Below are positions 1 through 5,570 of a stretch of DNA of 6,000 nucleotides, piece after piece. The notes under the pieces were generated by a model, which was given only the letters and a program-made list of their open reading frames with translations, did no database searches and was not told where the DNA came from. Within the stretch, counting starts at the first letter, position 1, and every line of letters starts with the position of its first letter. This DNA comes from a bacterium (GTDB lineage: Bacteria; Chlamydiota; Chlamydiia; Chlamydiales; 2-12-FULL-49-11). The translations under genes were made by a program, and so were the position numbers. The stretch covers positions 1 through 6,000 of the forward strand of contig JAHZKV010000135.1 of the NCBI GenBank assembly GCA_022600215.1. Reading direction: 5' to 3'.

Positions 1-29
1 AGTGACTACTTTTTTTCTAGAAGAATAGT

Positions 30-1061
30 TTACCAAGAAAGGGAAGAGGAGGATTGATACTCTGTCACTCTTGTTTCGAAGAAGTTTTTCTCTTTTTGAA
101 GATCGATTACCTCTGACATCCATGGGAATGGAGTAGATTTGTGGTAGCGAGCTGAAAGACCAATTCTTTCTAGTCGACGATCAGCAATATATCCCACGTA
201 GTCTTCAAACATTGGAGCCGTAAGACCTAAAATTCCTTTTGGTAGGCAAGCTTTTGCATACTCAATTTCGAGGTTCACTGCTTCGTCGATCATATCGGTG
301 ATTTCTTGCTGGAATTCTTCGGACCAAAGATTTGGATTTTCTTCTTTGATGCCGTTGATCAAATCAATACCAAAGTTTAGGTGGATGGTCTCATCGCGAA
401 GGATGAACTGAAACTGTTCCCCAATTCCTGTCATCTTATTTTGACGATGTAGCGATAGGATCATTGCAAAACCGCTGTAGAAGAAGATTCCTTCCATGAT
501 GATGTAGTATCCAATAAGATTTTTGAGGAAGATTCTTGCTCCTTCTTCTGTTTCGGTAGTAAAACCATCTTTCAAAATTTCTTCTGTAATTTTCATCTCA
601 AAAGCATCTTTTTTGTGGATTACATCAATCTCGTTGTACATGTTGAAGATCTCTGATGGGTTTAAATCAAGAGATTCTACGATGTAGTGGAAGGTGTGTG
701 TGTGGATAGCTTCTTCAAATGCTTGGCGAAGGAGGTATTGCCTTGCTTCTGGATTGGTCACATGCTTGAAAATAGCTAGGACGATGTTGTTAGCAACAAG
801 GCTCTCTGCAGTAGAGAAGAAACCGAGGTTTCTCATGATCATTAATCTTTCTGCTTCTGAAAGGCCATTGGATTTCCACAGCTCAATATCTTTCGCCATA
901 GGCACTTCGTTTGGCATCCAGTGGTTTGCACATCCATTTTCATAGTGCTCCCATGCCCATTTGTATTTCATCGGCATAATTTGGTTTACATCCACTTTGT
1001 TGCAGTTGATCAAACGCTTTTCTTTTGCCTCAAATCTTTTATTTTGTTCTTTTGTTGTCAT
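30..1061 (-). CDS. nrdB: Class Ic ribonucleoside-diphosphate reductase small subunit (R2), chlamydial type
   Basis: This is the R2 partner of NrdA. It holds the dimetal cofactor that starts the long-range radical transfer used to reduce ribonucleoside diphosphates in the cytoplasm. The 343 residues match the usual R2 length (about 340-375). Visible metal ligands are Glu86, Glu117, His120, Glu190, Glu224 and His227. The first ligand is Glu rather than Asp, and Phe124 sits where most R2 proteins carry the radical Tyr. Both are hallmarks of the Mn/Fe class Ic enzyme described in Chlamydia trachomatis. Other likely pathway residues are Trp48, Tyr126 and the C-terminal Tyr335. The start at 1061 is chosen because GAGAGGG lies just upstream and the protein then begins like chlamydial NrdB. 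An ATG five codons upstream (1074-1076) has no comparable ribosome site. The frame stays open further, to 1337, but that part overlaps nrdA and looks like chance. The gene lies 205 bp downstream of nrdA and is probably in the same operon. Confidence 0.97.
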   Translation of the reverse strand: MTTKEQNKRFEAKEKRLINCNKVDVNQIMPMKYKWAWEHYENGCANHWMPNEVPMAKDIELWKSNGLSEAERLMIMRNLGFFSTAESLVANNIVLAIFKHVTNPEARQYLLRQAFEEAIHTHTFHYIVESLDLNPSEIFNMYNEIDVIHKKDAFEMKITEEILKDGFTTETEEGARIFLKNLIGYYIIMEGIFFYSGFAMILSLHRQNKMTGIGEQFQFILRDETIHLNFGIDLINGIKEENPNLWSEEFQQEITDMIDEAVNLEIEYAKACLPKGILGLTAPMFEDYVGYIADRRLERIGLSARYHKSTPFPWMSEVIDLQKEKNFFETRVTEYQSSSSLSW

Positions 1062-1064
1062 ATT

Positions 1065-1071
1065 CCCTCTC
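1065..1071 (-). promoter_or_regulatory. Ribosome binding site of nrdB
   Basis: GAGAGGG on the minus strand ends three bases before the ATG at 1061 (its GAGG core ends four bases before). It decides between this start and the in-frame ATG at 1074-1076, which lacks a well-spaced Shine-Dalgarno sequence. Confidence 0.7.
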
Positions 1072-1114
1072 AACATTTTCTTTTTAATTCTTTTAATCCT
1101 TAGTTCCCTTGCGG

Positions 1115-1132
1115 CCAATAAAATATTATTGG
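1115..1132. repeat. Short palindrome in the nrdB leader
   Basis: CCAATAA at 1115-1121 and TTATTGG at 1126-1132 form a perfect 7-bp inverted repeat around a 4-base centre, about 55 bases upstream of the nrdB start. It could be a small mRNA hairpin or a protein site. No T-run follows on either strand, so it is not an intrinsic terminator. Function unknown. Confidence 0.6.
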
Positions 1133-1161
1133 TACCAGTGGTGCATAATCTTGTATTAGAT

Positions 1162-1273
1162 CCAGTGATGCGGAGTTTAGAGAAGCTTTTGCTTATTTGT
1201 AGTTGAAGGTGTACAACCAAAGGTACTCCGAAACTGCAAATAAGCAAAAGCTGCTTAAAACACGCATCACTGG
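1162..1273. repeat. Large imperfect inverted repeat between nrdA and nrdB, containing the nrdA stop codon
   Basis: Two arms of about 43 bases (1162-1204 and 1232-1273) are complementary around a 27-base centre. The outer block 1162-1172 pairs perfectly with 1263-1273 over 11 bp. The inner block 1184-1204 pairs with 1232-1252 over 21 bp with one G-T pair, 16 of them uninterrupted. Two short helices (1175-1178 with 1258-1261; 1180-1182 with 1254-1256) lie between, giving about 39 pairs in all. The right-hand end lies inside nrdA: the last codons and the TGA at 1267-1269 are part of the outer stem. In mRNA this would fold into a long stem-loop directly after nrdA translation ends. No U-run follows, and no flanking duplication typical of a transposed element is obvious. 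It could stabilise or process the nrdA-nrdB transcript, or be a small dispersed repeat (MITE-like). The choice cannot be made from this window. Confidence 0.9.
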
Positions 1274-4200
1274 CAGGATTCGCAGCCCTCTTCCATATTA
1301 CATACTTGTGGGGTGGGTTTTCTATCCACCGCAACACGAGAAGAAGCCGACTTATTCTTCATCCACCGAGGTTGTATTCCTCTCTTGTTAATGTCGGTGG
1401 TGGATTTTTCAATTGTTGTCGCAGCAAGGGCACGTAGGTAGTAGGTAGTTTTTACTCCCTTCTTCCATGCTGCAAAATACATTTCATGTAACTTCTTACC
1501 AGACGGTTCTGCTAAGAAGAGGTTCATAGATTGTCCCATGTCGATCCATTTTTGTCGACGACTACCACACTCAATGAGCCATAGCGAGTCAATTTCAAAA
1601 GCGGTTAAGAACTTATCTTTTAGCTCTTTTGGAATACGCTCAATTTCTGCGATAGACCCATCAAAGTATTTTAGGTCGTCAAGCATCTCTTTATCCCAAA
1701 TACCAAGCTTTTTCAGCTCTTCAACTAGGTAAATATTAGTTACCGTAAATTCTCCAGAAAGGTTGGATTTTACATAGAGATTTTTGTAGTTTGGATCAAT
1801 GGAGGCAGATACGCCTAATATGTTTGCGATAGTTGCTGTTGGAGCAATAGCCATAGTATTAGAGTTTCTCATGCCTTGTTTTGCAACAAGTTTACGAACA
1901 GCATCCCAATCTTTTTTGAAAGATCGATCCATCTCTACTTTTTCGCCACGCTCTTGTTCTAAAAGCTCGATGGTGTCAATAGGGAGCATTCCTTGATCCC
2001 ATTTTGATCCTTTATAGCTTCCATATGTTCCACGCTCTTTTGCAAGGTTCGAAGAGGCTTTAATAGCATGGTAGGAGATCTTTTCCATTACATCATCTGC
2101 TACTTCTGCTGCTTCAAAGCTTGCGTAGCTGAGCTTTTTACGGTGAAGAAGATCTTGGAATCCCATCAAACCAAGTCCAATAGGGCGATGCTTGGCATTG
2201 GCATTTTTTGCCTCAGGAATTGGGTAGAAGTTGATGTCGATCACGTTATCAAGCATACGAATTGCTGTGGTAACGGTATATTCCAGCATCTCTTCATCAA
2301 TATTATTTTGACTATCAAGATGGGCAATGAGGTTCACAGAGCCAAGATTACAAACAGCTACTTCCTCTTTGGATGTATTGAGTAAGATCTCTGTACAAAG
2401 GTTGGAGCTGTGCACCACACCTACATGACTTTGAGGGGAGCGGATATTAGATGGGTCTTTAAATGTGATCCATGGATGCCCTGTCTCAAAGAGCATGGAG
2501 AGCATCTTTCTCCACAAGTCTTTTGCATCGATTCTACGATAGAGTGCAATCTTCCCGTCATCGACTTGCTTTTCATATTCTTCATAACGCTTTTGGAAGG
2601 CTTTGCCATATAGGTCATGAAGATCTGGTACATCAGATGGGGAGAAGAGTGTCCATTGTCCATTTTCTTCTACCCTTTTCATAAAGAGATCAGGAATCCA
2701 GTTAGCAGTGTTCATATCATGAGTTCTGCGTCTTTCATCGCCAGTATTTTTTCTCAGCTCAATGAAGTTTTCAATGTCTAGGTGCCAGGTTTCTAAGTAA
2801 GAGCAAAGAGCACCTTTCCTTTTTCCACCTTGATTCACAGCAACAGCAGTATCATTAGCAACTTTTAGGAAAGGAATGACTCCTTGGGAGCGTCCATTAG
2901 TTCCTTTGATGATGGATCCTGTTGCACGAACAGAGGTCCAATCATTTCCTAGTCCACCTGCCCATTTAGACAGCTGTGCATCATCAGAGATTACTTTGAA
3001 GATATGCTCTAGATCATCATTTACAGTAGAAAGATAACAAGAGCTTAGCTGTGAGTGGTTGGTTCCAGAGTTAAAGAGGGTAGGGGTTCCTGGGGAGTAA
3101 AGTAGCTGGGATAGGATATTGTAGAACTCTATCGCTCTTTTTGTTTTGTTATCTTCACGGATGGAAAGACCCATGGCTACGCGCATCCAGAAAGTCTGAG
3201 GCGTTTCGAGCCTTCTTTCTTTGTGGTGGATGAAATAGCGATCGTAAAGAGTTTGCAATCCAAGGTATTGAATGAGGTAGTCTCTCTCTGGAACAATCGC
3301 TGCAGCAAGAGCTTCTAAATCAAAGTCATATAGTTCGGTAGAGAGTCTTTCTACAGAAATTCCCTTTTGGATGTAGCTAGTAAAGTACTCGCGGTAGCTT
3401 TGCTCAAAGCTTTTCTCCTGAGAAGAGCACTCTAGTGTTTCTCTGTATACTTTTTCTAGCAACAATTTTGCGGTAACATAGGTATAGTTAGGCTCTATCT
3501 CAATTTTTGCACGAGCGGCCATGATCAAAGCAGTATCCACTTCAGCTTCGGTGATCCCTTCGTAGAAATTTAGCAAAGAGGCGTGAACAAGTGCGTCTAC
3601 ATCAATGTTGTCGGTATTTCTTGCAGCATGGGCAATTTGCCCTGCGATATCTTTTTCGGTGATTTGATAGGTAACGCCTTTTTCCCCTGTGATGGTGAAG
3701 GTTTTTCCATGAGGGCGCACCTCATCATTTTGCTCTATGGTATTTCTGGAACGGATATACCTTTTTGCTTCGTCAAAAAATCCAAGTTCCATCAAGGCAT
3801 TTTCGGTGATTTCTTCTAGCACTTCTCGGGTGATGGTATCTGTTTCTCTGTCTAGAACTTGTTTGGTAACAGCGGCCGTCACTTCGTTGATAGATTCTAC
3901 GACAGATTGCTCTGTTTGCCCTTCAAGGCCATGGTGCGACCTAAAGAGGCTTTCCATGGAGGAAGCAATCTTCATTGGGTTGAAGCGTCTTTTGGTAATT
4001 CCATCAGCACTTAAAATGGTGATCACTTTTTTCTCCCCACGCTGCCCTCTTTTATGATCTCTAAACAAGATATAGTCACGAGCGACATCATGGAAATTGT
4101 TTTTCATCAAGGTGATCTCTACAAGGTCTTGAATTCCTTCTACTGTGAGAGTTACTCCTTTCTCTCCAAGGTGCTTGGACTTATCTTCTACGATTGTTGC

Positions 4201-4455
4201 AAGGCGCGCAATGGTATTTTTAGTAGAAGAGGGGAGAGGTTTATCTTTTGGTAGGTTTTTGGTATCGCAAAATGCAAGCATAAGGGCATTTTCAATCCTG
4301 TCCTTTCGAAAAGGTAGGATTGCTCCATTCCTTTTTACAATGGTGAGCATTTCACTACTAGATGTAGGAGCGCTTTTCATTTGTTTCATAGAAGATAATA
4401 ACTCTTTTTCGTTTTTATCTGCTTCTTTAGTTATGGTTTCTTTGTTTTGTTTCAT
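1267..4455 (-). CDS. nrdA: Class I ribonucleoside-diphosphate reductase large subunit (R1) with three ATP-cone units
   Basis: This is the catalytic subunit that reduces ribonucleoside diphosphates to deoxyribonucleotides together with NrdB. At 1062 residues it is about 300 longer than E. coli NrdA (761), and close to the roughly 1050 residues of chlamydial NrdA. A polar tail (1-35) is followed by ATP-cone-like units at about 36-132 (with the VKRNG signature), 142-240 and 251-345. The reductase core then runs to about 1030. Visible key residues are Cys473 (SSCYL) and Cys702 (VCNLGS) as the redox pair, and Asn685, Cys687 and Glu689 in NLCTEI for the active-site thiyl radical. Tyr1005-Tyr1006 (TTYYLR) serve radical transfer, and the C-terminal Cys1058-x-x-Cys1061 pair re-reduces the active site. 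All essential residues are present. The start at 4455 has AAGGAG four bases upstream. The gene precedes nrdB and is preceded by paired NrdR boxes, so repression by NrdR is expected. The last codons lie inside a large inverted repeat. Confidence 0.98.
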   Translation of the reverse strand: MKQNKETITKEADKNEKELLSSMKQMKSAPTSSSEMLTIVKRNGAILPFRKDRIENALMLAFCDTKNLPKDKPLPSSTKNTIARLATIVEDKSKHLGEKGVTLTVEGIQDLVEITLMKNNFHDVARDYILFRDHKRGQRGEKKVITILSADGITKRRFNPMKIASSMESLFRSHHGLEGQTEQSVVESINEVTAAVTKQVLDRETDTITREVLEEITENALMELGFFDEAKRYIRSRNTIEQNDEVRPHGKTFTITGEKGVTYQITEKDIAGQIAHAARNTDNIDVDALVHASLLNFYEGITEAEVDTALIMAARAKIEIEPNYTYVTAKLLLEKVYRETLECSSQEKSFEQSYREYFTSYIQKGISVERLSTELYDFDLEALAAAIVPERDYLIQYLGLQTLYDRYFIHHKERRLETPQTFWMRVAMGLSIREDNKTKRAIEFYNILSQLLYSPGTPTLFNSGTNHSQLSSCYLSTVNDDLEHIFKVISDDAQLSKWAGGLGNDWTSVRATGSIIKGTNGRSQGVIPFLKVANDTAVAVNQGGKRKGALCSYLETWHLDIENFIELRKNTGDERRRTHDMNTANWIPDLFMKRVEENGQWTLFSPSDVPDLHDLYGKAFQKRYEEYEKQVDDGKIALYRRIDAKDLWRKMLSMLFETGHPWITFKDPSNIRSPQSHVGVVHSSNLCTEILLNTSKEEVAVCNLGSVNLIAHLDSQNNIDEEMLEYTVTTAIRMLDNVIDINFYPIPEAKNANAKHRPIGLGLMGFQDLLHRKKLSYASFEAAEVADDVMEKISYHAIKASSNLAKERGTYGSYKGSKWDQGMLPIDTIELLEQERGEKVEMDRSFKKDWDAVRKLVAKQGMRNSNTMAIAPTATIANILGVSASIDPNYKNLYVKSNLSGEFTVTNIYLVEELKKLGIWDKEMLDDLKYFDGSIAEIERIPKELKDKFLTAFEIDSLWLIECGSRRQKWIDMGQSMNLFLAEPSGKKLHEMYFAAWKKGVKTTYYLRALAATTIEKSTTDINKRGIQPRWMKNKSASSRVAVDRKPTPQVCNMEEGCESCQ

Positions 4456-4459
4456 AACA

Positions 4460-4465
4460 CTCCTT
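4460..4465 (-). promoter_or_regulatory. Ribosome binding site of nrdA
   Basis: AAGGAG on the minus strand lies four bases before the ATG at 4453-4455. It is a near-consensus Shine-Dalgarno sequence, and it fixes the nrdA start ahead of later in-frame ATGs at codons 23, 26 and 36. Confidence 0.8.
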
Positions 4466-4489
4466 ATAAATCTAACCTTTCTTGACCAA

Positions 4490-4505
4490 ATACTAGATGT
4501 AGTAT
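4490..4505 (-). promoter_or_regulatory. NrdR box 1 (nrdA-proximal)
   Basis: The 16-mer ATACTAGATGTAGTAT is a near-palindrome. It matches the NrdR consensus acaCwAtATaTwGtgt (recalled from the literature) at 12 of 16 positions, including every strongly conserved one (C4, A6, A8, T9, T11, G13). It lies 35 bases upstream of the nrdA start codon. NrdR is the ATP-cone repressor of ribonucleotide reductase operons, and a chlamydial NrdR acting on nrdAB is known. Confidence 0.8.
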
Positions 4506-4521
4506 TTTGTGTCTATATCTT

Positions 4522-4537
4522 ATACTATATATTGTAT
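4522..4537 (-). promoter_or_regulatory. NrdR box 2 (distal)
   Basis: The 16-mer ATACTATATATTGTAT matches the NrdR consensus at 14 of 16 positions. Its centre is 32 bp from box 1, about three helical turns, which places both sites on the same face of the DNA. This is the usual arrangement of NrdR box pairs. It overlaps the proposed -10 element, consistent with repression by blocking RNA polymerase. Confidence 0.85.
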
Positions 4538-4555
4538 TTTGTCTCTATTTGTCCA
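4526..4555 (-). promoter_or_regulatory. Candidate sigma-70-type promoter of nrdA-nrdB
   Basis: On the minus strand TGGACA (4555-4550) is followed after 18 bases by TATATA (4531-4526), giving a transcript start near 4519 and a leader of about 60 bases. The TATATA lies inside NrdR box 2. The -35 is imperfect and other -10 choices exist in this AT-rich stretch (TATAGT, TATAAG just downstream), so the exact elements are uncertain even though a promoter here is expected. Confidence 0.4.
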
Positions 4556-4666
4556 GAGAAAAAAGAAATGTTTTTTTTCTGCGTAAAATGTTTGCATCTT
4601 AAGTTTTGCTTTTGCTAAAATGAGGAATTTTATTTGTTCCAACGGTGTACAAAAATAGCAGAAGAC

Positions 4667-4682
4667 CTACTATATATAGTAT
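4667..4682 (+). promoter_or_regulatory. NrdR-like palindrome upstream of the hydrolase gene
   Basis: CTACTATATATAGTAT matches the NrdR consensus at 13 of 16 positions with all strongly conserved positions kept. It contains the perfect 14-bp palindrome 4668-4681. It lies 33 bases before the start codon of the plus-strand hydrolase gene and 129 bp from nrdA box 2. No second box sits about 32 bp away on either side. It may be a lone NrdR site, an accessory operator for the divergent nrdA promoter, or simply the AT-rich -10 region (TATATA or TATAGT) of the hydrolase promoter. Confidence 0.5.
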
Positions 4683-4700
4683 TCCTATGCGTGCAAGAAC

Positions 4701-4706
4701 AAAGGG
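4701..4706 (+). promoter_or_regulatory. Likely ribosome binding site of the hydrolase gene
   Basis: AAAGGG lies nine bases before the ATG at 4716. The match to Shine-Dalgarno is partial and the spacing slightly long, suggesting modest translation. Confidence 0.45.
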
Positions 4707-4715
4707 CGTGGTAAT

Positions 4716-5570
4716 ATGGATGAGGGATATGTAAAAATCCAAAATGGAGAACTCTTTTATCAAAAAGTAGGAGATGGGGATCCTATTATAGTGGTTCATG
4801 GTGGACCAGGATTGGACCACATCTATTTAAAAGATCATATAGCAGACAAATTTCCCTCTAAGCAGCTAATTTTTTATGACCAACGAGGCTGCAGTAAGTC
4901 ACTATCAAAAAATAGCGACAAAGAAGAGTTTAGTATTAAGCAGTTTGTAGAAGATTTAGAAGAGCTGCGAAAGGCTTTAGGTTTAAGCAAGATAACATTA
5001 TTGGGACATTCTTGGGGAGCAAGAGTATCTTTGTATTATGCATTGCGGTACCAAGAAAATATCTCCTTTTTGATTTTGTTAAGTGTTCCTCCCTTTACGA
5101 AGGAGGGGGAAGAGGTATTTGCAAAAAATGCAGCACTTTTTGGAGCGCCTATTCAAGAGGAGTTAACGATGATGCACACAGGGGCATTTTTCTCTTTGAG
5201 TAAGAAAGAAATAAATGATTGGTATGCAAAGATTTTCAGGGAATATTTTTATGATAAAAGCTTGGCTAGAAAATTAGTTTGGAATTTTGAGGAAGAAGCT
5301 GCAAAAAGTGGTATGCGATCACATGGAGTATTGATGGCAGAGAAAGTACCTACTAAAGAAGAATTTCTTCGTCTGATAGGATCTTTAGAGGTGAGAACAT
5401 TAATATTGCATGGAGAAAATGATATAACACCGGTAGAAATAGCAAAAGAATTAGCCTCTTGGATGAAAAATGCTACTCTTATTACGTTAAAAAGTTGTGG
5501 GCATTTTCCATTTGTGGAGAAGCCGAAGGAGTTTAAAGCTCAGATGGAGAGGTCATTTGCAGCTTTATAA
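4716..5570 (+). CDS. Alpha/beta hydrolase, proline iminopeptidase-like (peptidase family S33)
   Basis: A 284-residue serine hydrolase of the alpha/beta-hydrolase fold, probably cytoplasmic because no signal peptide or membrane segment is seen. The family signatures are in order: HGGPG at 28-32 (oxyanion-hole loop), DQRGCSKS at 55-62, the nucleophile elbow GHSWG at 97-101 with Ser99, a helical cap region at roughly 125-215, the acid Asp236 in GENDITP, and His263 in CGHFPF. HGGPG plus DQRG is typical of proline iminopeptidases, which release N-terminal proline from peptides. Related enzymes hydrolyse amides, esters or lactones, so the substrate is not settled. The start at 4716 is supported by an in-frame stop at 4677-4679 with no other start between, and by AAAGGG at 4701-4706. 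The gene diverges from nrdA across 260 bp and ends overlapping a convergent minus-strand gene by 38 bp. It looks intact. Confidence 0.9.
   Translation: MDEGYVKIQNGELFYQKVGDGDPIIVVHGGPGLDHIYLKDHIADKFPSKQLIFYDQRGCSKSLSKNSDKEEFSIKQFVEDLEELRKALGLSKITLLGHSWGARVSLYYALRYQENISFLILLSVPPFTKEGEEVFAKNAALFGAPIQEELTMMHTGAFFSLSKKEINDWYAKIFREYFYDKSLARKLVWNFEEEAAKSGMRSHGVLMAEKVPTKEEFLRLIGSLEVRTLILHGENDITPVEIAKELASWMKNATLITLKSCGHFPFVEKPKEFKAQMERSFAAL

Noticed and set aside
1..29. Possible hairpin around TTCTAGAA downstream of the nrdB stop.
   Set aside because: The stem is weak and mismatched, no T-run follows on the minus strand within the window, and the window edge prevents a proper look.
1162..1273. The large inverted repeat as a Rho-independent terminator after nrdA.
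   Set aside because: Neither side of the stem is followed by a T-run in the direction of transcription, the stem is far longer than usual, and the co-functional nrdB gene follows on the same strand.
1062..1337. A longer nrdB product using the open frame that continues 92 codons upstream.
   Set aside because: The extension overlaps nrdA, translates the inverted repeat, resembles no R2 sequence, and lacks a ribosome site; the start at 1061 has GAGAGGG and matches the chlamydial R2 N-terminus.
4557..4580. AGAAAAAA and TTTTTTCT forming a stem that ends in T bases, as a terminator.
   Set aside because: The stem is almost entirely A-T with no GC core and lies in a divergent promoter region where no transcript is expected to end.
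4145..4618. A 157-codon plus-strand open frame, and other antisense frames across nrdA and nrdB.
   Set aside because: They lie opposite highly conserved coding sequence, have low-complexity Ser/Phe/Leu-rich translations and no convincing ribosome sites.
4687..4734. A 15-codon reading frame (ATG at 4687) overlapping the hydrolase start, as a possible leader peptide.
   Set aside because: No good ribosome site precedes it, and nothing in its sequence (no codon run, no following attenuator) suggests a regulatory role.
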